This document shows positions 1 to 12,253 of a stretch of 64,000 bases of DNA, piece by piece. Below the pieces are notes generated by a model that was given only the letters and a program-made list of their open reading frames with translations, searched no databases and was not told where the DNA came from. Each line of letters opens with the position of its first letter. Position 1 is the stretch's first letter. The DNA comes from Paraspadella gotoi (taxonomy: Eukaryota; Chaetognatha), in assembly GCA_051294375.1 (NCBI GenBank), contig CM119264.1:7883301-7947300 (forward strand). The letters are read 5' to 3'. The translations under genes were made by a program, and so were the position numbers.

Positions 1-1
1 C

Positions 2-3000
2 GAATCCGAACGAGGCAGGACCGGCTACCCTGGGGCCGGCGGTGGTGGTCTGGGGGAAAAGGGCCGCGGGGGCGGCGGCGGAGTCGCCGAGGGCCGCGAT
101 CATCTCGAAGTTGAAACTAGGGACTCTCGCTCTGGTGGAATCGTCCCTCTTCTTCCTGCCCCGAAAAGTCGCGGCCTGGATCATTCGCCACGGGGAGGGG
201 CGGCGGCGCCTTCGTCGCTGAGCGCCGTTCAAGATCAGTGGAACTCTGAACCTCGGGTGCCGTCGTCGATCGCGGCGAAAGGAAACAGATCGAACGTCGC
301 CGGTCAACAATCGCCGGATCTCGGGCTTGGTGAGGATAATTGCTTTATTGTAAATGTGATTCACGATTTTATGAAATAAATTATTGACTTAAGTAGGTTC
401 TGTGTCTTATTTTCCCCAGGACCAACAAGTTCAGCTTCCCATCCAGTCCCGTTGTTTCCACCCGGCGTTCCTCCTCCTTCCTCTGGGACGAGGCCCGGGC
501 GTGCATCCCCGTTGAACAATTCTACATCGCCCGTTTCTCATTCCGGGGTAAGAGGGAGAAACTAATAATAAAATATTTTTTTATCTAGTACTGCCTTTTG
601 AACCATTGGCTAATTGGTTAGCTCATAGCATACAGCAATTATCGGGTCCCTCTCAAGAAAGACTTAACGTCTTTACTTGTCTCCCTTAACAATCGAGCTT
701 TGATTTTACCCTTAGACTCACGTAACTCTATGGATTTCGATTGTTTCTCAATTGACTTTCAGTTCTCCTCGGCGAGGCCCGCTCATACAAACGGACAGAT
801 TCAACCATTGCTGGGCAACGGGCCTCAGGCACCGCGACCGGCGCCTTCCTATCCCGTAGGCGGACGTGGAAGCGGGGGAAGCGTCGGTAGCGGGGGCAGT
901 GGCGCTCCGAGCCCCCGGGGCTTCGCGATTCGCGGACCCGTTGGAGCCGGGTCGTCTCTAGTAACGGAGCAGGATAGGATTTTCAAAAAAGTCAGAGGGT
1001 GAGTAATTGAGTACCATTACTACTATATCTTACGTTGAATTATTGTTTTTAAATATTCAGAGCAATCTGTACTTTTTTTGCAGAATATTAAACAAATTAA
1101 CGCCGGACAAATTCGACAAACTTAGTTTAGAACTTTTAAACGTTGGCATCGATTCGCCTCAAATTTTAAAAGGCATAATATTACTGGTGAGTTAACTCAT
1201 TTGCAAGTTAATACTTAATCGATTTAACTGCTCTTAGATGAAAAACGAAGTAATAAATTAGCAAACAAATATTCTCTTTGCAGATATTCGAGAAGGCTTT
1301 GGACGAACCAAAATATAGTTCCCTCTACGCTCAACTTTGTCGTCGTCTTCACGATGACGCTCCGAATTTCGATCCCCCGAACGTGACGAGTTCGAATCCC
1401 GCCCCCGCCTCCGGAAACTCTTCCTTCTCGCGGCTGCTTCTCAACAAGTGCAAAGATGAATTCGAGAACCGCTACAAGGCCACCAACGAGTTCGAGCTCA
1501 AGCGAGCCAACAATGATGGCCGCCCGCTCTCCATCGACGAGGAAGAGCAGGTGAAAGAGCCTCGATGCCGGAGAACGTCCCAGGGTATTATCCCCTGTTC
1601 TAATTTTATTGACCACTCCTTGTGATTAAAAAATTTTTTAAAGTAACCCTCAGAATCAGTTTTCTTCTTTTATTTTTAGGCCCTCATCGCAAAATCGAAA
1701 ATGCTGGGAAACATTAAGTTCATTGGGGAACTGGGAAAACTTAACATGTTGCACGAAAGAATTTTGCATCAATGCATTAAGCAACTTTTGGAGAGGAAAA
1801 AGGAAAATCCGACCAATTGGTCGCCCGAAGATTCTGAAATGGGCAAGAAGAAAGACGTGGCTGGAAAAGCGGGCGAAGTTGAGGTTTGTTGCAGATTTAC
1901 CCGGTATCCATTAATAATTTTTAAATATTAAATAATTTTTATAAACATTTTGTATTCGTGGTACTATAAATGTTTTAGGTCAAGGAGGCAGAAAACCTGG
2001 AGTGCCTCTGTCACTTGATGCGAACGGTCGGACCCAGACTCGACAAACCTGAAGCCAAAGCATGGATGGACGCTTACTTTGAAAGAATTAAAGGTATAAC
2101 TTTAATCTTGGGAAAGAGATGGACCACGCTAAAGACCTGAAATGAAAACCGTTCGATTTTATTCCTTCTCTCAGCTTTTCGCTCCAACGCGAAACTCCCC
2201 TCTCGCATCCGGTTTATGCTGCAAGACATCATTGATCTTCGCGGCCAGCGTTGGGCTAGTCGTCGCATCGGAATGAGTCTTCAGGATTCCGGTCCCAGGA
2301 CGATTCAGCAAGTCAGAGAAGACGCCGCCAAGGTAGGCAGTTCTTCAGTTCTTCTTCTAAACGCATCGATTTTGTGCTTCGTGATATTTTGTGCTAACTT
2401 TTGGTTCATTTTCGTTTTTGTTCGTTTGCCGCTTTAATTTTCTGGCCTACGCCCGACTTGTTCCTCTTTATTCACATTTAACCCATTTTATTTTCCCCCT
2501 CTTCTTTCCTTTTATCCCTTTTCTGCCTCACCGCAATCCCCACCTTTTTTTACTAATTACTCGCCTTTCTCCGATTTGCCTATTTGTGCTCGCCCACGTT
2601 TAACGCCTGCTAAAATAACGCGCGCGTACGAAAAAAAAAAAATTCGGCGAAACGAAATACAGGATTTAGGGATAAACGTAAAGGGGCTGGGGCAAAAGGA
2701 CAGCGCGTCCCCTGACATACATACCTTGTTGTATGGCGCGAGTATCGGTGATCCAAATGCCGATCTTTTCCAGGTGATGATAATATTTAATTTGATTTAA
2801 TTTAATTTGTAGTTTTGAGTATTGATTTAATCGCCGCCCTTCTATATGCCTTTACCTAATTTTACATGAGCCTTACTTTACCTTCTCCGTCACAGGACAT
2901 GGGACTATTTCTACCAGCCTCACAAGGCGGCGGCGCCGGGATGGCGCTCTCGTCAAATCCGTTGGCCGCGTTCGAATTGGGGCGGGGCGGCCCAGATTTT

Positions 3001-6000
3001 TTTGGCTCCACAAACAAGGGCGATCAGGTCAGGAAATATTACCGAGGACTTGTATCTATTTCTTCCTCCATTAAAGTGAGAGCGCTATTATTCAATCATT
3101 ATGACCATAGATGTCGTCTAAACACGGGACCTCCAACGACGGAGGAAAAGGTGGAAAGACCGTCAGCTTCGTGGAAGATATTCTTAGTGGAGGTATTTTT
3201 TGTAGAAAACATTGTCAGTTTTATTTTTCAGTGTTAATTACCTATAGTCATTTAGAGCGCAATATTGTTTTTAATTTTTAGGGCCGAAACTGTTCTCTGA
3301 AATTATTTTAAGGTCTTAGATCTGTACATTTTATTTTTGCAAAAATTACATCGTACAAGGTGGCGGTGGCGGCGGCAGCGGTGGTAATCTTCCAATCAAC
3401 CTCATCGGCGCCGGCGCCAGACGTGACGACGACGAAGTCATGGGCGGCGGCGGTCGCGCCTTCGGTGGCGAGAAGCGCGGCGGCGGTCTTAAGCTGGAGC
3501 GAATGGATTCGCGAGGTTTGACCGATCGACAGGAGAACAGCCTGAGTCAGTACGACCGTATGTACGAGCGACCCGAGCAGCGCGGACGCGAGCGCGGACA
3601 GCTCGGTCGCGCCGTCGGAGAGGAGGAGGAGCGGGGTGGTGGAGGAGAGGGCAGGACAGCGGGCGGAAGACGAAAGGAGGACGGAAGTTCGGGCAGGAAG
3701 GAGAGGAACTCCAACAAAAGCGCGAGCGGTGGTGCAGCTCCGTGGGGCAAGTCACTAGAAGAGCCTCGACGAGAAAAAGACGGTGAGTGCTGCAAACCGT
3801 TAGGGTGGGGCGAGGCGGGAGCGTTTGCTTTCTTTTCTCTTTACCAGTCACTTCCCCACCCCTCATAGGTGGCTCACATGGTAGAGACGAGGATCCCGTT
3901 CCTTCTCACCGCGGCGGTCGCGGCGGAAAGGGGGCCCCCACCAAGCGAGAAGAGTCGTTCCCTTCGTTTAAGCCAGAGGGAGAATCGTCATCTCGGTTCG
4001 TCGATAGCGATCCGGCGCCGGGTAGAGGCGGGCGGGGCGGATTTTCGCGTCGGGACGAAAATGCTTTCGGTGAGTGCGGGTTGTTTGAAACAATCTTCTC
4101 TAGATTCTAAATTACACTTTATTATTGTGGTTTTTTAAGCGTAGGCCCGTCTTGGGCGAGATTTAGGTTTACTTTTGATTTTTAGTGACGTCGTCGTCAC
4201 GATTTTTTACAATTGGATATTGTAAAAGTTTCATTCTATTCAGTTAAATTTGTTTCATTCATTCATTGTATTTTTTTAATACTTTTTTAAATAATGATTC
4301 CTTATCTTCACTTCAATCATTCATTATCATCGCATTAATCAATCATTCATTATCCTCTTAAGTTTTTGCACTATTCGAATTATGTATTCAAATTAAAAAG
4401 AAAATTCGTTGCGAAAACAAATCTTTTCTCTTGTTTAAATTTATACCAACATAATGAAAGGAAATTAACAAAGATTTTTTTTTAAATTAATTTTAAGATT
4501 TTTTGTTTTTTATTTCAACTTTTCCCTTTGCGCAGATTCCAAACGAGGGGCGGATCGACGCGGCGACGACTTTCCGCTGGGCGACCGTGGTAGAGGCGGG
4601 AGGGGAGTGAGAGGAGGCAAGTCTGGTCGAGGCGGCCGAGCGGGAGAGGAAAGACCAAGGTAAGTTTTGGGAAAGGGAGTGAATGCCAGAAAGGGAAAAA
4701 ATGTGTGGAGGAAATTACCCCAAAAAATATTTTTCGTTCCAGATTCAACGAGGGCGAGATTACCGCGGCTCAAGAGGCGGCGCAAATCAAAAACGCCATC
4801 TTTCCGCCTCAGAAACTGACGTTAAAGTCGTCAGTGATGCCTCTTAATACAGAGGAGATATCTCTTCGCCCGGCATCATTCGGTAAAGTGGAACGATCCC
4901 AGCTTAGTATTGTATAATAATATTGCTAAGTTTTATAATATAGCGAGCGAAAATTTATTTTCATTTGATCTATATATTCTAATAATAGGCGGAGCCACCA
5001 AAGGCGCCTCCATCGCGAAGACTAACAAAAGCACCAAGAAGCCGTCGACGACAACCTCTACGCCGACGACCGATTCCGGGAGCTCGGAGCAGCTCACCGC
5101 CTCGATGGCATCGCTCTCGGTGAAAAACGAGTGCAAGGGAAAGGCCGCCGCATCGCCTAAGGTCTGTTTTTTGTAATCGTCACCGTAATAGATAGGCCAT
5201 TTATTGCAATCGTGTTTTTTTTTTTCATTCAGAATTCCAGATCAGCCACGCCATCCTTGGTTCCCTCTTTCGACGAGGCGCGCGCCGTGGAGACGTTAAA
5301 GGCGCTCGTCACGTCGGCGGTCACCGATTTGCCCAACGGCGATGGCAGTCAAAGGGGGACACCTGAGCCTGACCAGGACTCGGAGTCCCAAGCGACGCGG
5401 ACCAAATGTTTGGAGGATGTTTTCGCTAGGGTCAAAGAGTTGTCGGCTCCCTCCAGGTATAGACAACGCTCGAGAGCACTAAAATTTGGTTTATGGCAAC
5501 AGCCGGGTTGCCTGTGATGCCCATTGGGATGGGGCATCTCACTGTTGGCTTTGGGGGCTTCCGACCCTCAGTGACGACTCCAGTCACTGGCGCGGTTACC
5601 CTAGGACGGTCTCGCTTTGCCAACGCAGAGGGAAGTCGTGAGAACTGTGGATGGAACACTACGCTTGGGATGGTGTGTTCCCCCTCTGAGCCAATGGATT
5701 TGGCTGAAGGATGGTCGATGTGAGGCGGTGTGAATATACCGCCACAGGTTGATGTTAAATATAAACATTTTTTCCCTTTCTGTCAGCTTTGTGCCGACCC
5801 TGTTCGCGACGGTGTTGACTTCCGCCCACGAGGCCAGGGAGAATCTGTCGTCCCGCGACGTGGCCTCTCTGCTTCTTGTCTCACTAACTGCGTTGTCGTC
5901 GAACGCGGAAGGGATCGCCGGAACCGGATACGAACGCCTCCTTGAACAAATGCCTTCCTTCGAGGCAACCATCCCGAGGATCAAGGCGCATGTGGCGCAC

Positions 6001-8170
6001 TTCGTAGCGCAAGTGAGCATTCGTCCCTCTCCTCTTTGTAGCGTTACCATCATTTTTTAAAATGTCTTTTAGGAATAAGTTTTTGTGTTTCAATAACGAA
6101 TTTTATTGACAATATTGACGCCTATTGCCAAAAAAAAAGAAAATATTACAAAAAAGTCTTTTATAATTCTTACTTTTTACTTTATCCTGCTCCCCTATAT
6201 TCAGGCGGTGTTGTCGGAGGAATTGAGCCTTGGTCAAGTGGCGACCCCGTTGAAAGGTGGCGCCCACTTTCCCCTCTTCCTTCTCGCGCTACAGGCAATG
6301 GTCAAAGATCCTTCGCACAAAGACGAGGCGGAGGCTAAGAACAGAGTTAAGACGCTTGTCGACGATAGTGGGGTCAAGCTGCCCGATATGGTTCCGCAGG
6401 TGAATTGATGACGATTGACGAATGAAAGAATAGGCTTAGCCACTAGCCAGGATTCAACGTGATCAAATTTCTCTTTCTCTCTCGCAGACTTCCCTGCCAA
6501 ACCTGCTGTCGGTCTTCAGCGATCGCGGCCTCGGCTTCCTTCTGCCACTGCTGCGTCTCCGAGTGGAACTCAGCAAAGCGGTTAACGAGGATCCGACGCC
6601 AAAAGCCCTCTACTCGTGGCTGCAAGATCACGTCGATGACCCGAAGATGAGGGCCTCGCAAGACTTCATCCACGTCCTTACCACCGTGTAAGTTAGAATT
6701 CTTACAATTTTTTTTCAAATCCATAAAGAACTCTTCTTACCTCAGAAGAGTGCGGGGTTATTCGGAACATGGACAGATAAAATAAAATAAATCTTTTATG
6801 ATTTTTTTTTTTGTGCATTTAACTGCTAGTCAAATTTCATCAGTCATATTAGACGTAATGATTATTGAATATTAATATATGATAGACGAGACTACTTATT
6901 TTTAGTTATTGTAATTTGTATAGAGTATTTAAGTATTTTACAAAGCTGCAATTAAATTGGGGTAAAACGGAACACGTTTTAATTTTTTAAAAAATGTGAC
7001 CCCTTAATTTGTTTTCAAAATATATTTACTATGCGAAAATCTTGATTACTTCCATAAGTGTTCCGAATTACCCCGCACTAGTAGTCACTACCCTACATAT
7101 TTTTTATCACCCTTCTCTTTTTTTCAGTCTGTTGACCTACGTCACTGAGCAGTCAACCCTTCGAGGGGACGAGGCCGAGTCGTCGTCCCAGGTTCCCCCT
7201 GGCAAAGAGAAGGCCGAGCAGGAGCGACAGCAATTGGCCAAGTTCTCGCCGATTCTCAAGAAATTCGTTGAGGACGAGGAGGAGGATGCGGCTGCCAAGG
7301 GTGGCACGAAGGGCCCCAAAAAAAGGGGCGGCGCCGGTGGCGAGATGAAGAGACAGATCGCCCTTGTTTACTCCATGCAAGTTTTCTGTCATCAAAAGGT
7401 TCGCTAAAAAATTCGCGAATAGTGTTGAATGTGTGGTTTATTCTGTATAGAGAAAGATAGGGTTAAAGTGACCGAGAGGAAAGGGGGTCGCCGTGCCTCT
7501 CAGAGGATTTGGATAGCCACCATATTTAGTGTGCCCAGTGGGTCTGGGAGATTTTTGCGTCAGATGCTTTGCTTTTAGGAAATTTGGATCAGGCTTGCTA
7601 CCGGTGGTTTAACCGACCCGTCACTCTTTTACAAGGACCGTTCCGACTAGGGCTAGAACCCGGGAACATTGTATGTCCGAAGATGAAGCATTAGCATTAG
7701 CTATGGTGGCGTTGATGGAAGGAACGGTCGTATTCAACGGGTAGTGATATTACGTCACTTCAGGGTTTTAATTTGCAGTAAAGACTTTGTCCATCTTAAT
7801 GATAATCTGTATTTTTTTTTCTTTGCGTCTTTCCCCATTTTTCCCCTCTTCCTTCGTTTCTCTCTCTCCCTCCTGCCTACAGGGTTGGCCGAAGGGAATG
7901 TTGCTGCGTCTCTTCACTTACATGTACGACTTGGAGGTGGTCGAAGAGGAGGCCTTTCTTCAGTGGAAGGAGGACATCAACGACGCTTATCCCGGCAAGG
8001 GTAAAGCGCTTTTTCAGGTAAAGTAGCGCTTCGTTTACTTAAAAAAAAACTTTTTTTTTATTTTAATACGAAGCGATTCTTTTCAATTCCGACGTTTTCA
8101 GGTCAATCAGTGGCTGACGTGGTTGGAGCAAGCAGAATCCGAGGACGAAGACGACGAGGACGACTCTTGA
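2..8170 (+). CDS. EIF4G2: eIF4G2/DAP5 (NAT1/p97) translation factor, 23 exons, 5' partial
   Basis: DAP5 is the eIF4G paralogue that lacks eIF4E binding and supports non-canonical, cap-independent initiation on the 40S subunit with eIF4A and eIF3. Exons: 2-329, 420-547, 763-998, 1084-1186, 1284-1550, 1680-1883, 1979-2093, 2175-2332, 2663-2773, 2896-3027, 3111-3192, 3360-3782, 3869-4069, 4536-4659, 4743-4882, 4989-5161, 5233-5456, 5787-6012, 6205-6399, 6488-6687, 7128-7398, 7883-8017, 8102-8170 (4245 nt, 1414 residues plus stop). MIF4G starts at [20 protein letters not shown] and includes [15 protein letters not shown] and [15 protein letters not shown] Gly/Arg-rich linker (3360-4659) precedes the DAP5-type motif [10 protein letters not shown]. 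An MA3 region follows (5233-6399), then a W2 domain ending in [20 protein letters not shown]. The frame is still open at base 2, so the start is upstream. It is longer than the vertebrate protein (about 900 residues) because of the N-terminal and linker expansions. The last three exons recur at 10213-12712. Confidence -1.
5491..5746 (-). repeat. SINE-like repeat family, copy a (in an eIF4G2 intron)
   Basis: About 255 bases, from TTATGGCAACAGCCGGGTTG to ACCGCCACA, are nearly identical to 18096-18350 and match 26093-26316 in the opposite orientation. A more diverged copy lies at 20684-20877. Read on the minus strand, one end carries a decayed tRNA-like head (TTGGCTCAGAGGGGG, later GTGTTCCATCC). 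A tRNA-derived SINE is my inference; the repetition itself is seen directly. Confidence -1.
7639..7710 (-). repeat. tRNA-like sequence in an eIF4G2 intron
   Basis: On the minus strand the piece reads GCCACCATAGCTAATGC, then TCATCTTCGGA, then CCCGGGTTCTAGCCC. This resembles an A box, an anticodon-arm region and a good B box (GGGTTCTAGCC) at roughly tRNA spacing. It lacks clean acceptor pairing and sits inside other repeat-like DNA, so a SINE head is more likely than a working tRNA gene. The same piece recurs at 12181-12253. Confidence -1.
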
Positions 8171-8951
8171 GCAATATTATTTTTTATTATTTAAAAAAAG
8201 ACATACAAATGGAAAAAAAACCTTTTATGGATTATTTAGTATATCGACTTGGTTTAAATTATGTTTCAAGGTTGCTGTTTTTTCTTTTCCTTATTAATGT
8301 TTACTAAAAAATTATCCTAGTTAATCCGTTTTAATCACAAATCAACCTTTTTTTCGCTATCCCGGGCTACAACGAATCGATATTTTTTAAAGAAATACGT
8401 TGTAACCTTTATACGAATAGTTACAATAATTTTTATTCGTTCTATCCTTAAATACACTACAAGTTTATATTCTTTTGACGTGCGCCCTATACATATAGAC
8501 CTGGATTTTTTTATATCTGTTGAATTATCAACCGGTTTAATCTTTCTCTCTCAAGTTAGGGGTCTCCCCTTTCTCAACTTGTATCTTAGATCAGTAGTTG
8601 TATCAGTTGAATGATTAAACCTCAAAAGTAAAAGCAAGCCGATCTACGTAGTCGAGCGCATTTTTTTTACAATTGTCAACGAATGAAAATATTGCTATGA
8701 CGCGTGTATCGATTAAACAATTAAAAGAAAAAAACTTTTCTTTTGCGACGTCAATTTAAAAGTTAACACAGATAGGTCATCACTCCGAAAAAAATTTGCA
8801 GCAGCGGAAAACTGAAAAGATACTAATAAATTTGAATCCCTACCCTAGTGAAAAAAAAACTTATTAAAAAAGGGTACAATATATTAAGCGAGAAATGAGA
8901 ATTATTGCGCTCACACTCTTCGTCGGGCCGAGCGAAAGGCATTCTCGTAAC
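8171..8951. other. Short convergent intergenic region
   Basis: This region separates the eIF4G2 stop (+) from the FAM78 stop (-) and should contain both 3' UTRs. It is AT-rich with no supported coding sequence. It is repeated at 12713-13490. Confidence -1.
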
Positions 8952-9092
8952 TCAGTGCTGCTTGAATTCTTGTGTGGCCAGGTTGCACTCGTTCGCCAGC
9001 TCGTAGACTTGCGGGTTCTTCAGTTCTCGCTCTGTGGGCACGCGATAGTCCCGCACGTGGGGCGGAACCAGGATTCGTATCGTCTTGAAATT
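8952..9092 (-). CDS. FAM78 terminal coding exon, distal duplicate copy
   Basis: An exon of 47 codons on the minus strand, after the acceptor CTCTCAG: it starts NFKTIRILVPPHVRDYRVP and ends QEFKQH, then TGA. It is identical in protein to 13491-13631; the one difference noted in the coding sequence is synonymous (ATA versus ATT). The segment IRILVPPHVR matches the end of vertebrate FAM78, and the following ~30 residues are an extension. The nearer copy at 13491 joins directly in phase to the preceding FAM78 exon, so this one is either a second allele placed in tandem or a real extra exon copy. Confidence -1.
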   Translation of the reverse strand, partial: NFKTIRILVPPHVRDYRVPTERELKNPQVYELANECNLATQEFKQH

Positions 9093-9647
9093 CTGAGAGC
9101 AGAAAATTGGTTTTTCGTTTTATACTATTGAATTACTATTGCGATTAGAGAAAAAAGTCATGGAACTAGGGCCAATCCATGTCAATGGGGTGGGTCAGAA
9201 GTTTGATTTGTGAACCTTCCGAAATTAAACTTAATACATTTCTGAGAAAAATTTCAATGTACCAAATTTTATTAAAATGGCTAGAAGCACTAGTAATTAT
9301 TTGTTTAATTTATTATTTATTTATAGATAGGAATTTTTTTTTAAATTTTGTATTTTTTAAAGCAGATTCAGATAGTTTATGAAAAGTTGTCTACACAAAG
9401 TATAATTCTAAGTGGGTCAAAATTAGGAAAAACCTAGTTTTCGGTAATAAAACATCAAAGTTTTAATTACAATTTTTGCTTAAATTTTTGAGCTCTATCA
9501 GAATAAATTTAAAAAACTTAAAATATAAAAAAAGTTTTACATTATATATCAATATGATAATTTTAAACATTTTTGCAAAAAAATATTTTAACACAATGAC
9601 TAACACCAATAATGGATTTGTTTAATGCTGTTCCCATTAAAATTAGC

Positions 9648-10162
9648 TTAGTTCAAACCTATTAAATAAAATTAGAAAAGTGATATTTTTTTAATATTAA
9701 AAAAATTATAACTCTTTAACCGATAATCTTTTTTAAAATTCTTTCAGCAAAACAAGCATTATTTCTTTATTCAATTCGCCATAATTTTTTTACAAAATAT
9801 TTCACAAACATTGTTAAAAAATATCATTTTTTAAAAAAATTTATCAAAAATTGACCAAAACAATTGGTTTAAAAAAAATTTTCTTAGTAAAAAACTAACT
9901 AATTTATAATGCGAGTATGTAACATAGTCAATTTTTTCCACTCTACAAGATAGTTTGGGTTTCGTCCTCTAGCAATAAAGCTTTATAGATATTTAGCAAA
10001 AAGTCTATTTTTTACCATTTTTTTTCATTTTTTTTCAAAGTTGGCAGCATTTACTGTAAATTTTTTTTTGAAAAAAAATGTTCAAAAAATTCATATGATG
10101 TATGGGCACCTTTTACACAATACTCGTTTTTTGATTTCAAACTTTTCATATATGGCAAAGGT
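9648..10162. other. AT-rich spacer between the duplicate copies
   Basis: About 515 bases of A/T-rich sequence with poly-A and poly-T runs. I see no gene or clear repeat. It may be the continuation of the FAM78 last intron in the allele represented by copy 1. Confidence -1.
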
Positions 10163-10526
10163 CTAGTAGTACACTACCCTACATATTTTTATCACCCTTC
10201 TCTTTTTTCCAGTCTGTTGACCTACGTCACTGAGCAGTCAACCCTTCGAGGGACGAGGCGAGTCGTCGTCCCAGGTTCCCCCTGGCAAAGAGAAGGCGAG
10301 CAGGAGCGACAGCAATTGGCCAAGTTCTCGCCATTCTCAAGAATTCGGTTGAGGACGAGGAGGAGGATGCGGCTGCCAAGGGTGCACGAAGGGCCCCAAA
10401 AAAAGGGCGCCGCCGGTGGCGAGATGAAGAGACAGATCGCCCTTGTTTACTCCATGCAAGTTTTCTGTCATCAAAGGTTCGCTAAAAAATTCGCGAATAG
10501 TGTTGAATGTGTGGTTTTTATTCTGT

Positions 10527-11065
10527 TGGGGATGCGCATCGTTTCTAAACAACTCATTGTTTTATATCAAATTTGGTAGCGTTCGAAGACAATTGCCAAA
10601 CATTATCTACATGCATAATTCATATATCCGATAATCCGTTCAAAGTAATCGCCAAAAGCAATCGCAAAAATCGCTCTTCAAACCGATCAACTTTCCTTTA
10701 AAATCGAGCTCGTTTTGATCCAACAAGATTAGACTATGCGTAGTACTAAGCTTTAGAACCGGCGCACAGTGAGATCCTGGGCTGATTTTTCAGAAAAATC
10801 CCGTTCAGTTAAAAATATTTTTTTATTATATATTAATTATAAAAATTTTTTTTTAATTTATTTGAATATTAAAATAATTAAAACAAAATTTTTATAATTT
10901 TAAATAAATAAAATAAATATATTTTATAATAAATATATATTATTATTAGATTATATAATAATAATAAAATAAATTATAATAATAAAATAATAATAATAAA
11001 AATAATAATTATAATTAAAAAAATAAAATTAAAAATAAAATATTTATATTTATTTATTATTATTA

Positions 11066-11098
<33 letters not shown>

Positions 11099-11995
11099 AT
11101 AAAAAAAAATAAAATTTTTTGATTTATTATATTTAATAGATTATTATATTTTATTAAAATTAAAATTTTATTTTAATTTTATATTTTTAATCATATCATA
11201 ATAAAAAAACTTGCAGTTTAAAAAATTAGTTAATTTTATTGTAAAATATATTTTTTTATACAATATATACTTTTTAATCTATATACTACCTTTCTCAGAT
11301 TGAATAAAAAAAAATTATTTTCAACACTATAATTATATTTATATAAATATTTTTATATATATATATTATTATATATATATATAATATTTAAAATTTATTT
11401 TTCTAGCATTTGGGACTCACAAGCAACACTGTCGACGATTTTTATTTTTAATAAGTTTTTATTGACTTTTTTTAAATTTTGCATTATATTGAGAAACGCT
11501 TTTGAATTAAGCCCGCGCTCTACCTGATTTGAATAGTAAATCAATACAGTTTCTGTCAATTGGATCAAAATTGAAAAAAAATGAAGGCTTGACTATGCAG
11601 TTTTCACCTAAAAAACCAGTTCATTTGATTGCTTTATCAACAATTAAGATTGCAAGAATTTTAATTTTGCCTTTTTTTTATCATGTAGAGAAGACAATAA
11701 GGTTTCGGAAACTGGACTAATATGTATGATTTGGTATTTTTTCTCAAGACCCAGGAGGTTTTCTTGGATTAGGGAAAAAACGCCCTGACCAGTCAATTTA
11801 AATACCATTTTGGCATGATAAAAATGGGAATATTCGATCGCGCTCTACCTCCATTGGCTTCCCAAGACGCCAAGCTTTCGAAATCTGCCCCATATTGATA
11901 TAATTTGTTTTGGCCTTGACTATGCAGTTTTTGAATAGAAGTGAAATATAAAGGAACCTTGATCGGAGCTTCGATTCGAACGATGCTCATCTCTA
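10527..11995. mobile_element. 1.47 kb insertion with terminal inverted repeats, hAT-like, non-autonomous
   Basis: The insertion is absent from copy 1, where the intact site lies around 7440-7446. It is flanked on both sides by ATTCTGT, a 7-base target duplication (8 bases with one mismatch). The ends are imperfect inverted repeats: TGGGGATGCGCATCGTT at the left, and TAGAGATGAGCATCGTT when the right end is reversed. The interior is mostly AT-rich low-complexity DNA (10800-11400). A motif containing CGCGCTCTACCT and TTGACTATGCAGTTTT occurs twice (about 11515-11600 and 11840-11930). No transposase is visible. The hAT assignment from target-site size and TIR style is tentative. Confidence -1.
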
Positions 11996-12180
11996 ATTCT
12001 GTATAGAGAAAGATAGGGTTAAAGTGACCGAGAGGAAAGGGTCGCCGTGCCTCTCAGAGGATTTGGATAGCCACCATATTTAGTGTGCCCAGTGGGTCTG
12101 GGAGATTTTTGCGTCAGATGCTTTGCTTTTAGGAAATTTGGATCAGGTTGTAGAACCGACCCGTCACTCTTTTACAAGGA

Positions 12181-12253
12181 CCGTTCCGACTAGGGCTAGA
12201 ACCCGGGAACATTGTATGTCCGAAGATGAAGCATTAGCATTAGCTATGGTGGC
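12181..12253 (-). repeat. tRNA-like sequence, duplicate of 7639-7710
   Basis: Same sequence and orientation as in copy 1, with the B-box-like GGGTTCTAGCC. It lies in the duplicated intron between the second and third to last eIF4G2 exons. Confidence -1.

Larger units (their letters stand above)
7078..9647. repeat. Duplicated segment, copy 1 (empty-site copy)
   Basis: This stretch holds eIF4G2 exons 21-23, its 3' flank, the FAM78 terminal exon and part of the following AT-rich DNA. It recurs almost base for base at 10163-16667, where it is interrupted by two insertions (10527-11995 and 13745-16228). Homology starts near CTAGTAGT and ends at GTTCCCATTAAAATT. Copy 1 has the cleaner coding sequence. 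Confidence -1.

Noticed and set aside
605-660. tRNA-like TTGGCTAATTGGTTAGC...GGGTCCC piece in an eIF4G2 intron
   Set aside because: It has A-box resemblance but no proper B box or cloverleaf; probably a decayed SINE or chance.
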